In this document: piece after piece, positions 26,443-35,043 of the stretch
How positions within the stretch are numbered: the first letter of the stretch is position 1
Layout of the letters: each line of letters opens with the position of its first letter
NCBI RefSeq assembly: GCF_038592985.1
Contig: NZ_CP151951.1
Coordinates: 363,001-427,000 of the forward strand
Length of the DNA: 64,000 nt
Source of the DNA: Paenibacillus sp. FSL R10-2782
GTDB lineage: Bacteria; Bacillota; Bacilli; Paenibacillales; Paenibacillaceae
Direction of reading: 5' to 3'
Translations under genes and position numbers: made by a program
Notes under the pieces: model-generated
What the model was told of the DNA's origin: nothing
What the model saw: only the letters and a program-made list of their open reading frames with translations
The model's database searches: none

Positions 26443-27858
26443 ATGCTTAAAACGAAAATTATCTGTACGATGGGACCTGCCTGCGACTCCATTCATTTGT
26501 TAAAAGAAATGATCCAGGCAGGTATGACAGTAGCCCGATTGAACATGGCCCATGGGGAGCTGGAAGATCACGTTAAACGTATTGAAAATGTGCGGCAGGC
26601 TGCAAAGGAACTGAACACCTTTATTCCTGTCATGATGGATATCAAGGGACCGGAAATACGGATTGGCAAGCTGAGAGAGGCATCCTGTCTGCTGAAGCCA
26701 GGTAGCCAGCTTATTTTGACCACGGAAGAAATTTTGGGGGACGAGCACCGTATTTCGGTCAATTACCCGGATATGCCGAAGGATATCAAAGCAGGTGACC
26801 GTATTCTCATTGATGATGGCTTGGTCGATCTGACGGTAACCTCTATTGAAGGAACTGAAATGATATGTAATATCGTAAGTGGCGGTATTTTAAAACCGAG
26901 AAAAGGTGTGAATCTGCCAGGGATTCATACGACCCTTCCGGGCGTGACAGAGCGCGATGTGAAGCACATCCAATTCGGGGTGGAGCAGCGTATTGAGCTT
27001 ATTGCGGCTTCTTTTGTGCGTAAAGGCGACGATATTCGTGAGATCCGTGAGATTTTGAAGGGACATAACGCCGAGCATGTACAAATTTATTCTAAAATTG
27101 AAAATGCCGAAGGTATGGAAAACCTCGATGATATTATCAAGGCTTCGGACGGTATTATGGTAGCCCGTGGGGATTTGGGCGTCGAAGTGCCTATCCAGGA
27201 CGTACCTGTGATGCAAAAAGAAATGATCGACAAGTGTAACCTGGTCGGCAAGCCGGTGATCGTGGCTACACACATGCTGGAATCGATGCAGGTCAACCCT
27301 CGTCCGACGAGAGCCGAAGTCAGTGACGTGTTTAACGCCGTTATGCAAGGAGCCGATGTGGTGATGCTGTCGGGTGAATCTGCTGCCGGTAAATACCCTG
27401 TCGAGTCCGTCCGGACCATGGCTGCTGTAGCTGCGAGAGCCGAATCGCAATTTGACTATCAGGAGCAGTTCGACAAGCGCAGAGCGCGTCAAAGCACCAA
27501 CATTACCGAGGTTATCAGTCAAGGTGCGGTTAGTTCGTCCCTGGAGTTGGATGCCAAAGCAATCATTACGTCTACGGCCAGTGGCTTCACGGCCCGTATG
27601 GTGTCCAAATATCGTCCGAAGGCTCCGATTATTGCAGTTACCCCGAACAATACGGTGTTCGCTAAAATTTGTCTGTTATCCGGGGTATTCCCGGTCAAAG
27701 GCGATAAGGTAGTGACGACGGATGAAATGTTCGAATCCTCCATCCGCAACGCCCTGAATGCAGGGTATATTCACAAAGGCGACACCGTTATCGTGTCGGC
27801 AGGCGTTCCTGTCGCCGAGGCTGGCGCCACCAACCTGATTCGAGTACATCAAGTGTAA
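26443..27858 (+). CDS. pyk: Pyruvate kinase (short form, no C-terminal PEP-utiliser domain)
   Basis: Converts PEP + ADP to pyruvate + ATP. The 471-residue protein opens KTKIICTMGPACDS, contains the active-site MMDIKGPEIRIG and the family signature IKIENAEGM-type segment (YSKIENAEGMENLDDIIKAS), the MVARGDLGVEVP nucleotide/PEP region and the MLSGESAAGKYPVE motif. Many Bacillales pyruvate kinases carry an extra C-terminal phosphohistidine-like domain of about 110 residues; this one lacks it, so it is probably a second isozyme. AGGAGG at 26426 supports ATG 26443. A strong terminator follows. Confidence 0.96.
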   Translation: MLKTKIICTMGPACDSIHLLKEMIQAGMTVARLNMAHGELEDHVKRIENVRQAAKELNTFIPVMMDIKGPEIRIGKLREASCLLKPGSQLILTTEEILGDEHRISVNYPDMPKDIKAGDRILIDDGLVDLTVTSIEGTEMICNIVSGGILKPRKGVNLPGIHTTLPGVTERDVKHIQFGVEQRIELIAASFVRKGDDIREIREILKGHNAEHVQIYSKIENAEGMENLDDIIKASDGIMVARGDLGVEVPIQDVPVMQKEMIDKCNLVGKPVIVATHMLESMQVNPRPTRAEVSDVFNAVMQGADVVMLSGESAAGKYPVESVRTMAAVAARAESQFDYQEQFDKRRARQSTNITEVISQGAVSSSLELDAKAIITSTASGFTARMVSKYRPKAPIIAVTPNNTVFAKICLLSGVFPVKGDKVVTTDEMFESSIRNALNAGYIHKGDTVIVSAGVPVAEAGATNLIRVHQV

Positions 27859-27879
27859 GAGTAGATACAGACAGCAGAA

Positions 27880-27914
27880 AGGCGCTGATCCCCAACGGGC
27901 TCAGCGCCTTTTTT
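27880..27914 (+). terminator. Intrinsic terminator of pyruvate kinase
   Basis: AGGCGCTGA and TCAGCGCCT pair around a short loop and run into TTTTTT. It may also serve the convergent gene at 27936. Confidence 0.9.
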
Positions 27915-27935
27915 ACATACTATTGTGTTGCAGGC

Positions 27936-28334
27936 TTACAGTCCAAACACACTCTTGGCAACGACCTGCGTCAACTCTGCCTTATGGGCTTGGTACTGTG
28001 CAGGCGTAATGCTCTTGCTGGCCAGCCGTTGATCTAGCTGCTCTGTCAACTGAGCCACCTGCAAATCAACGACAGCTTGAGCGTTCCGTTCATTATATTG
28101 TGCAATATCTGCCAAGGTTTGACCGTTATACAACGCATCATACAATTGCTCGTCCGAGGATACACCCAGTGTTTCCAGCAGCTCATCATCTTTGGAAGCC
28201 TCACTATCCTGTAGCTGAAGGGCTCTCTCTGGAGCCAGTGCAGAAGCATTGGCCCGACTTCCCCATGTAGAGGACTGCCCAATAGACAACGCCAGCAACA
28301 AGGTGCAGATAACCATGATTCGTTTTCGATTCAT
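27936..28334 (-). CDS. Small secreted protein, unknown; paralog of the protein at 40522
   Basis: About 132 residues with a signal peptide (MNRKRIMVICTLLLALSIGQ, predicted cleavage near ANASA). The mature part has LLETLGVSSDEQLYDALYNGQTLADIAQYNERNAQAVVDLQV and then TEQLDQRLASKSITPAQYQAHK, which lines up along its length with the protein coded at 40522-41067. ATG 28334 has AAAGGAGA ten bases upstream; the frame is open to 28400 but without a site. No known domain was recognised. Confidence 0.75.
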   Translation of the reverse strand: MNRKRIMVICTLLLALSIGQSSTWGSRANASALAPERALQLQDSEASKDDELLETLGVSSDEQLYDALYNGQTLADIAQYNERNAQAVVDLQVAQLTEQLDQRLASKSITPAQYQAHKAELTQVVAKSVFGL

Positions 28335-28593
28335 AAGAGTAAAGTCTCCTTTTGATTTCTTTAAAATTCTGACAGGGTGGAACGGTATATGGATATCCAA
28401 CGGGAGTAATATTCTTGCTTTTAGCCCATCTGGCTTTTATGTAGTTACCAGATTCTTAAATACATCATACACGCCCAATCTTAGCGTCAGCTTAATACTC
28501 GTTTAAAATAAACTAAAAGTTCACATTGTAAACAGGTAACAGCAAAAAAATTTCACTGATGCTCGGTAGGGTAGCTCGTACGATGGATGCGAT

Positions 28594-29715
28594 CTATCCT
28601 TCGGTCCCTGTTTTTTTCTTTGACCAGACTTTTTGTATCCCATGCATACAGAGCAGCAGAAGAGGCAGAAAGAGGCCCATAGATAAGACATAAGGTGTCC
28701 ATATTTTTGCATCCCAGGATTGCTGGTACGGGACATTCGGGTAAATGATCACCGACATAACGATCAGAATCATCCCGATAGGGAAGATAAGCGGACGCTC
28801 ATCTTTCAGATTAAAGATTTGGCTTATCGAGATCATAATTGAGTGCATATACAGAGCCAGCCTGAAAAAGAGCGAAATAAACCACATGGCGGCCATGATC
28901 GCTTCAATACGCTGAAGAAAATTTCCAATATTTATTTTTTGGGCTAATGAATAGCTCGGATACATACTTCTTGCTGTTAAATCATGCCCGAGAACCAAAA
29001 CGGCCAACGTAATGACCACAAGCAGAATCAACCCGCCGATCAGTCCCCCTGTTAAAAAAGCCCTGCGTGCTTGATCGGGCTGATCTACAGACGGAAAAAT
29101 CATGAGCAAAACAATATGGCTCAGAAATGAAATACTAATAAAGGACAAGGCAGCAGACCAAATGGGTCCAACTCCCTTCTCCAGCACCGGTTGGATGTTC
29201 TCCAGCTTGATATTGGACACGACTAAAACGACAAAAGCCGTATACAGCAGAATGAACAACGGAAACAATAGTTCAGCAGAACGAGCTAACGTTTCCAGTC
29301 CAAGGCGTACGCCCATTAATACAATGAGCGCAAAAAGGATATTGACCGCTTGAATCGGTGTTTCCGGCATCATTTGAGTAGTCAAAAAACTCCCCAAATC
29401 ATACAACACCGCAGCAGGCCCCCCTAGAAAAAATGTAACCATAAACAGTAGAGCAACAGACTTCCCTAACCACTTGCCCAAAAGGGTCTCCATGATTTCG
29501 ACCAGGGTCATCTGTGGATACAGGATGGTAATCGTGTTGTACAGCCATATCAACAGCAGCCCGGCGCCCACTCCGACGAGTGCTGCGATCCATGCATCCT
29601 GTTTAGCTGTAGCGGCCATGACGGAAGGGATGACGAGAATTGCAGTGCCGATTGTAAATAATATCGTTAAGATCAACAATTGATATGTGGAGATTTTGAC
29701 TTGCTTATGCACCAT
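28594..29715 (-). CDS. Spore germination permease GerB-type (second copy)
   Basis: About 373 residues with around ten membrane helices of the amino acid permease-like spore germination family (opening VKISTYQLLILTILFTIGTAILVIPS). It would be the B subunit of a nutrient germinant receptor in the spore inner membrane. It is clearly a tandem duplicate of the next gene upstream: both share LTLVEIMETLLGKWLGK-like segments, MMPETPIQAVNILFALIVLMGVRLGLE and WDAKIWTP-type ends. ATG 29715 overlaps the previous gene by 11 bp and has AGAGGTG just upstream, so translation is coupled. Confidence 0.92.
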   Translation of the reverse strand: MVHKQVKISTYQLLILTILFTIGTAILVIPSVMAATAKQDAWIAALVGVGAGLLLIWLYNTITILYPQMTLVEIMETLLGKWLGKSVALLFMVTFFLGGPAAVLYDLGSFLTTQMMPETPIQAVNILFALIVLMGVRLGLETLARSAELLFPLFILLYTAFVVLVVSNIKLENIQPVLEKGVGPIWSAALSFISISFLSHIVLLMIFPSVDQPDQARRAFLTGGLIGGLILLVVITLAVLVLGHDLTARSMYPSYSLAQKINIGNFLQRIEAIMAAMWFISLFFRLALYMHSIMISISQIFNLKDERPLIFPIGMILIVMSVIIYPNVPYQQSWDAKIWTPYVLSMGLFLPLLLLCMHGIQKVWSKKKTGTEG

Positions 29716-30856
29716 CTTCACCTCTATCTTCACGTTTATCTGCCGGCTTGTTATTCTTGTTTGTCCCCAGCCTTTTCAAAGCATGTATACAGAGCAGCAG
29801 TAAGGGGAAAAACACCCCGAACGATAGTGTAAGAGGAATCCACGTCTTGGTATCATAGGATTGTTGATAAGGCACATTGGGATATACGATGGTCGACAGG
29901 GCTACTAAAAGAATGCCGAGAGGAAGCACTAGCTGGCGGTCATTTTTCAAGCGAAAGATTTGGGCTATGGCTATCACAATGGAGTGCATATACACCGTGA
30001 TCCTGAAAAAGAGTGAAATAAACCACATCGTAGCCATGACCGCTTCGATACGTTGTAGAAAATTGCCGATGTTAATTTTTTTGGCTAACGCATAGCTTGG
30101 ATATATATTTCTTGCGGTTAGATCAGGACCTAGTACTAATATAGCCAATGAAACGACCACGACCAACATCAATCCGCCAATCAGGCTTCCTGTGAAAATA
30201 GCTTTACGTGCTTGGTCGAAACGATTGACAGAAGCCGGGAAGATCATGAGCAGAATGATATGAGGCAGAAACGCTGTGCTGACAAAGGACAGGGCAGCAG
30301 AGCAAATAGGCCCCATCCCCGTCTCCAGTACAGGTTGAACGTTTTCCAATTTAATATTGGATATCACCAAACCCGTAAACAAAATGTAGAGCAGGATAAA
30401 TAACGGAAACATCAATTCGGCAGAACGAGCCAATACTTCCAGTCCCAGGCGGACAGCCAACAATATAATAAGCGCAAAAAGGATGTTGACAGCTTGTATT
30501 GGTGTTTCCGGGATCATTTGAGTGGTCATAAAATTCCCCAGATAAAATAAAACGGGAACGGGAGCATTGATGAAAAATATGGCGAAAAACAGAAGACCGA
30601 CGGCCTTGCCTAGCCACTTTCCGAGCAGGGCTTCCAGGATTCCAATCAGGGTCATCTGCGGATACAGCGACGCGAGCTTGATGTACAAATACAAGATGAG
30701 AAGTCCGGCTGTGACCCCAACAAGCACGGCAATCCACGCATCCTGCTTGGCTATCTGCGCCACGCTTGATGGGATGATGAGGATTGCGCTCCCAACCGTA
30801 TATAAAGTCGTCAGGATCATAAGCTGACGTGCTGAGATTCTGATCTGCCCGGGCAC
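29705..30856 (-). CDS. Spore germination permease GerB-type (first copy)
   Basis: About 383 residues, ten-helix spore germination permease opening MVPGQIRISARQLMILTTLY. It shares most of its sequence with the gene after it, for example MIPETPIQAVNILFALIILLAVRLGLEVLARSAELMFPLFILLY. GTG 30856 is favoured over GTG 30865: AGGTG lies six bases upstream and the N-terminus then aligns with the other copy. It ends in a charged tail absent from the duplicate. Fourth gene of the germination operon. Confidence 0.92.
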   Translation of the reverse strand: MPGQIRISARQLMILTTLYTVGSAILIIPSSVAQIAKQDAWIAVLVGVTAGLLILYLYIKLASLYPQMTLIGILEALLGKWLGKAVGLLFFAIFFINAPVPVLFYLGNFMTTQMIPETPIQAVNILFALIILLAVRLGLEVLARSAELMFPLFILLYILFTGLVISNIKLENVQPVLETGMGPICSAALSFVSTAFLPHIILLMIFPASVNRFDQARKAIFTGSLIGGLMLVVVVSLAILVLGPDLTARNIYPSYALAKKINIGNFLQRIEAVMATMWFISLFFRITVYMHSIVIAIAQIFRLKNDRQLVLPLGILLVALSTIVYPNVPYQQSYDTKTWIPLTLSFGVFFPLLLLCIHALKRLGTNKNNKPADKREDRGEDGA

Positions 30857-30871
30857 CAAATTCACCTCATC

Positions 30872-31123
30872 TTATTTTATTAGACCGATATGAGTTAAGA
30901 AATCGCTGAATGGTCTATACACGGCTGCGATCCAATCCAGAGGAGTAGGAATAAACCAACTTAATGCCTTGGCGATGCTGATTCCGACCCCAAGAAGAAG
31001 CAGAATGGAAAACAGCCAAAGCTCTTTTTTTAACCTCTTTTTCCGCATGTACGGGACCTCTAACATGCTGATTGCAACAGCGACCAGCAGTATGCCCAGA
31101 ATGTTCAGTATTTTAGGTAGCAT
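30872..31123 (-). CDS. Small two-helix membrane protein in the germination operon
   Basis: About 83 residues with two hydrophobic segments (ILNILGILLVAVAISML and LWLFSILLLLGVGISIA) around a basic loop (MRKKRLKKE). ATG 31123 has AAGGTG six bases upstream. It lies between the GerC- and GerB-type genes with short gaps. Small membrane proteins of this kind (GerD-independent 'fourth subunits') occur in some ger operons; its exact role is unknown. Confidence 0.75.
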   Translation of the reverse strand: MLPKILNILGILLVAVAISMLEVPYMRKKRLKKELWLFSILLLLGVGISIAKALSWFIPTPLDWIAAVYRPFSDFLTHIGLIK

Positions 31124-31146
31124 CTTTAACACCTTCTTTTGGTAGG

Positions 31147-32352
31147 TTACTCCTTCATATCATTCAGGAATGAGCTGCCAATCGTGCCCACGCGCCGAAG
31201 TTTGAAATCGACCTTGATGTCTACGGGCAATTCTACAAAATGCTCACGATCCCAATTTTTTTTCAGCGAATTCCAGGTTTTCGGATCAGCGCGGTGAATG
31301 GCTTCACCGAAACCGAAAATGTCGGCTTTGTACAATTTTTGAGCTTTTCTGACGGCTGATTTCATAATTTCTTCGATTTTCTCTTCCTCTTTTTTCTCTA
31401 TCTCATAAATCGTGCTCACCTTGGTCAAATCCAGGCCCTGACACTCGACTTCTCCTACGTTGGCCTCAACCTGCATTTTAACATTGATCCGGGGTTCTCC
31501 CCTGTTAACGCTCCCTTTTATGGCGGTTTGGGTCCGAATGATTTCTGTAACAACTTTGCCGCCTTCGGGACAGGCTACAAAGCCGACAGAGCTTTGCACT
31601 TTGCCGAGAATGAAGTTGTAGCCCCTGCTTTCCGTTTCGTTTAACCATCCGATTAACTTGTCTTTTCTGAATACAGCAAGTCCCGAATACTGTAAACGGA
31701 CAGGCGGGTCAATCTTTTGGACATTGTCGTTCGATTCTCCCATTTCTGTATTGCCGACGATCCGAAGTCCTGTCAAGATAGGCTGCATTCCTTCGCTGGT
31801 GAGAGCTGCAATCAATTCGTCCAGGGTCACTGTCATACTGGGCGACCAGTTTTTCTCTGATGTTTCTAGGGCGGAGAAAAGATCATTCGCCGGAATCGGG
31901 TCCAGGGGCGTCATAATTTTCAGAGTGTTCTCTGCACTGGTGCCCTTTGACACCACAATATAAAAATCGGTGCGGAACTGATGATCCCTGGAGAGTAAAT
32001 CCAGAGCCTTTGCCATCCCCTCCCTCGCTATCGACTCACCGATTACGCATATGCGCAGGTGAGAGAAATACATTTTCCGGGGACTAAGCGTCGTTATTTT
32101 ACGGATGGCTTCAAACACGGTATCCGCTTCCTCTGTGTACAACGTGGCTGGAGCCCTAACCCCTGATCCTTTTTTGGCTGCTGCTTCTCCGGGGTCCACA
32201 ACCTGAACAGAGACACGAAATTGATCTCCATGTTTATCGATCCCCATACCGACGGCGATAGCAAGCTCATTCAGCTCCCTGCGGTTCCAACAGCCTGTCA
32301 GAAGCAAGACGAGTGTAAGCATCAGGAACAGAAATGCCGTCTTCCGTTTCAT
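31147..32352 (-). CDS. Ger(x)C-family spore germination lipoprotein
   Basis: A 401-residue lipoprotein with lipobox LLTGC (Cys 21) followed by WNRRELNELAIAVGMGIDK, the family opening, and the C-terminal domain region VDIKVDFKLRRVGTIGSS. It is the C subunit of the germinant receptor, anchored on the outer face of the spore inner membrane. AAAGGGG stands upstream of ATG 32352. The order GerA, GerC, small protein, GerB, GerB differs from the classical A-B-C order. Confidence 0.93.
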   Translation of the reverse strand: MKRKTAFLFLMLTLVLLLTGCWNRRELNELAIAVGMGIDKHGDQFRVSVQVVDPGEAAAKKGSGVRAPATLYTEEADTVFEAIRKITTLSPRKMYFSHLRICVIGESIAREGMAKALDLLSRDHQFRTDFYIVVSKGTSAENTLKIMTPLDPIPANDLFSALETSEKNWSPSMTVTLDELIAALTSEGMQPILTGLRIVGNTEMGESNDNVQKIDPPVRLQYSGLAVFRKDKLIGWLNETESRGYNFILGKVQSSVGFVACPEGGKVVTEIIRTQTAIKGSVNRGEPRINVKMQVEANVGEVECQGLDLTKVSTIYEIEKKEEEKIEEIMKSAVRKAQKLYKADIFGFGEAIHRADPKTWNSLKKNWDREHFVELPVDIKVDFKLRRVGTIGSSFLNDMKE

Positions 32353-32392
32353 GCTTGTCTACCCCTTTCCGTCTGTTCCTGTCTTCTCCGAT

Positions 32393-33988
32393 TTATTCCC
32401 GTGGTTTCCGGGGTGGGGTGCTGTTTCGGCGATTCACATTCTTCTGATTGATTAGTCGGGGACGTGTAATCATCATCCAGTGAGGAAGCCGAAAGATGGT
32501 ATCCTTAGTGTCCGACGGTATTAAAGGGGCAAAAGGAGCCATATAGGGAACGCCAAACGAACGAAGGCTGCACATATGCAGGATGAGAGCAATGCCGCCG
32601 ACGATAATCCCGAATAGTCCGAATGAGGCGGCAAGCCCCATCAAGGGGAAGCGCAGCATTCGAAAAGCAATGGACATATTATAGGCAGGCAGAACGAAGC
32701 TGGAAATCGCAGTGATGGATACGACTATAACCATCGCAGCAGATATGATGCCCGCCTCTACAGCCGCTTGTCCGATGACGAGCGTGCCCACGATCGAGAC
32801 GGCTGCCCCGATGTACTTTGGCATGCGGACGCCAGCTTCCCGCAATATTTCAAAAGTCAGCTCCATCATGAGCGCTTCGATAAAGGCGGGAAAAGGAACG
32901 GACTCCCGCTGTGCCGCCAATCCGATCAGCAGTGAGGTCGGCAGCATTTCCTGATGAAAGGTAGTGATGGCAACATATAAGGACGGACCAAGCAGGGAAA
33001 TGAAAACCCCGGTGTAACGAAGAACCCGGATGAAGCTGCTGATGTCGGCACGCTGATAATAATCCTCCGCCGCATGCAGGAAGGAAGCAAACAGCGCAGG
33101 TACGACAAGCACAAACGGGGTTCCATCTATCAGGATTGCGACCTTTCCTTCCAACAGCTCGGCGGCGATGACGTCCGGGCGTTCGGAGTTGTATACCGTC
33201 GGAAAAGGAGTAAATGTTTCATCCTGGATTAACTCCTCGATATACCCGCTTTCAAGAATGCCGTCTACATCAATGCAATTCAGCCGTTCATGCACTTCTT
33301 CGACCAATTTATGGTCCACGATGCCCTCGATATACATGACTGCGACATCGGTTTGGGTCACGCGGCCGATTTGTTGTGTTTCCAGCCACAAATTCGGATC
33401 TTTAATCTTGCGACGGATCAAGGCCGTATTCGTGCGCAGTGTTTCCGAAAATCCCTCGCGCGGCCCACGGACAACATTTTCCGAGGCAGGCTCGGTGACC
33501 CCGCGATCCTTCCATCCTCGTGCGCTGGCCGCGATTCCCTGCGTCTCACCGTCAACCAAAATGATCGCATCCCCGGACAACAAAGCATTATATAAGGTTT
33601 CAAAGTCGGCAACATCCCGGATGTCACCGATGGTCAGCGCGTAATCTTTTAAAATCTGCAATACATGGGAGGAGGTTTGGATGCTACGCTCCATGTCACT
33701 GGACAAGCTACTATCCAGCATCATCGACTCCATAATGAAGTCAGAGACTATATTTTTATCCGCCAAACCGTCGGTATAGAGAATAGCAATGGTCTGGTCA
33801 CCATCTTTGCCAATACGAACCTCTCTGATGATGATGTCGGTACTGTTACCGAGTGTTTGTCGGATCTGTTGAAGATTGGGTCCAATATTTGCACTAAGCT
33901 GCTCCTCTGAATGTGCAGAATGACTATTGCTGTGCTGGACAGGTGGCTTTTTAAACTTGTTGTGGATGTTTCTTTTCCGAAAACGCAT
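32393..33988 (-). CDS. GerA-family spore germination protein (A subunit)
   Basis: A 531-residue receptor subunit: a charged N-terminal cytoplasmic domain of about 280 residues (MYIEGIVDHKLVEEVHERL), then membrane segments with the conserved RYTGVFISLLGPSLYVAITTFHQEMLPTSLL and AQRESVPFPAFIEALMMELTFEILREAGVRMP. It forms the core of the nutrient germinant receptor with the B and C subunits. ATG 33988 has AGGGAGA upstream and opens the five-gene operon on this strand. The germinant cannot be predicted. Confidence 0.95.
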   Translation of the reverse strand: MRFRKRNIHNKFKKPPVQHSNSHSAHSEEQLSANIGPNLQQIRQTLGNSTDIIIREVRIGKDGDQTIAILYTDGLADKNIVSDFIMESMMLDSSLSSDMERSIQTSSHVLQILKDYALTIGDIRDVADFETLYNALLSGDAIILVDGETQGIAASARGWKDRGVTEPASENVVRGPREGFSETLRTNTALIRRKIKDPNLWLETQQIGRVTQTDVAVMYIEGIVDHKLVEEVHERLNCIDVDGILESGYIEELIQDETFTPFPTVYNSERPDVIAAELLEGKVAILIDGTPFVLVVPALFASFLHAAEDYYQRADISSFIRVLRYTGVFISLLGPSLYVAITTFHQEMLPTSLLIGLAAQRESVPFPAFIEALMMELTFEILREAGVRMPKYIGAAVSIVGTLVIGQAAVEAGIISAAMVIVVSITAISSFVLPAYNMSIAFRMLRFPLMGLAASFGLFGIIVGGIALILHMCSLRSFGVPYMAPFAPLIPSDTKDTIFRLPHWMMITRPRLINQKNVNRRNSTPPRKPRE

Positions 33989-34090
33989 GAACGTTCTCCC
34001 TCTCCTTGCGGATGCTTTTTAATCCAGTATGGACGCAGGAGGCTTCTGATAAACTTATTGTTGGAATTTTGATGGGTAGAAGGGGAATAT

Positions 34091-34126
34091 GAAAAGAACC
34101 TCTTTCACAAGAATGAAAGAGGTTTT
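34091..34126. terminator. Hairpin terminator between the DUF805 gene and the ger operon
   Basis: AACCTCTTTC and GAAAGAGGTT pair exactly with an 8-base loop, flanked by GAAAAG on the left and TTTTC on the right. It would end the minus-strand DUF805 gene before the ger promoter. Confidence 0.7.
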
Positions 34127-34142
34127 CAGGCATCTGCACCAA

Positions 34143-34487
34143 TTACAATTTAGGATTTTTTCCATATTTGTTCTCAGCGGGTTGACTGTCTTGGCATAAG
34201 AATACAATCAGGATAATAGAACCGACAAGAGGGATTAAACCGATCAAAATCCACCATCCGGTTCTGCCTGTGTCGTGCAGTCTACGGGCTATAACGGCCA
34301 GAGACGGCAACAGGACAGCCAAAGAATAAAGGTACATCAAGATCGGAGTTAAGCCTACAATACCATCGATCAAACCAATTATAAAAGTTGCGATCGTACT
34401 GAACAGAACAAACATCCAGTATTCTGTACGTCGTGCTCTACCTTGGAATCCTACATAATTTTGTAACACTTTTAAATACCATTGCAT
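34143..34487 (-). CDS. DUF805 (YhaH-like) membrane protein
   Basis: A 114-residue protein with the DUF805 features: YVGFQGRARRTEYWMFVLF at the start, about three to four membrane segments, ARRLHDTGRTGWWILIGLIPLVG in the middle and a PAENKYG end. Function of the family is not established. GAGGTG lies close before ATG 34487. Confidence 0.93.
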   Translation of the reverse strand: MQWYLKVLQNYVGFQGRARRTEYWMFVLFSTIATFIIGLIDGIVGLTPILMYLYSLAVLLPSLAVIARRLHDTGRTGWWILIGLIPLVGSIILIVFLCQDSQPAENKYGKNPKL

Positions 34488-34774
34488 ATTTTTTCACCTC
34501 CCCATAAAAGTTAAAGGTTTACTTTAAGGTAATTCAAAATTGTTCTTTCAAGTATATCGGCAGGAAGGATATAGAATTTTACTTGTGAAATTATGGTTTT
34601 AAAAAGGTGCATGCGCAACTAATCTATTAACGTTAATGATTTAATGAATAATTTATAAAAATATAAAATTAAATATTGAATTTTCCACATTCATTGAATA
34701 ATATAAAGGTACGGTTAACCGTCAGGTTTGAATCCGCCTTCTTAACAGAAGGTACTTTTATTTTTCAAATTAAT

Positions 34775-34788
34775 TGTAAGCGCTTTAA
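34775..34788 (+). promoter_or_regulatory. Candidate cre (CcpA) box upstream of the arabinanase gene
   Basis: TGTAAGCGCTTTAA matches the cre consensus well (one mismatch). It lies about 270 bp before the arabinanase start and would give glucose repression. Confidence 0.6.
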
Positions 34789-34888
34789 TATAAGAAAGGG
34801 GGATGAGCAACATTTAATTCGAGGGTGAAGAAGCTAATAAAAACATAATCCTGACCGCCTTACTTAATATCATCTTATGTTTAACAAT

Positions 34889-35008
34889 CGAGCATTTTGC
34901 ATAAATCCCAAGAGCGATTTCAAATCAGCAATATATAGATCAAAACGGTCTAGTTTGTCTATATATTGTACCTCTAAGCGTTGGGAATCGAATTATGCAA
35001 AATGCTGA
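34889..35008. repeat. Long palindromic element in front of the arabinanase gene
   Basis: Outer arms AGCATTTTGCATAA (34891-34904) and TTATGCAAAATGCT (34993-35006) are exact complements. TCCCAA (34906-34911) and TTGGGA (34981-34986) extend them, and an inner stem CAATATATAGA (34929-34939) / TCTATATATTG (34958-34968) is also exact. The ~116-base whole can fold as one long hairpin ending 37 bp before the start codon. The left arm recurs at 47293-47331, so this is a dispersed element (MITE-like or a structured leader). Confidence 0.75.
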
Positions 35009-35043
35009 ATCAGGTATGTTCAAAAAAGAGAGGAGATTAGTTT

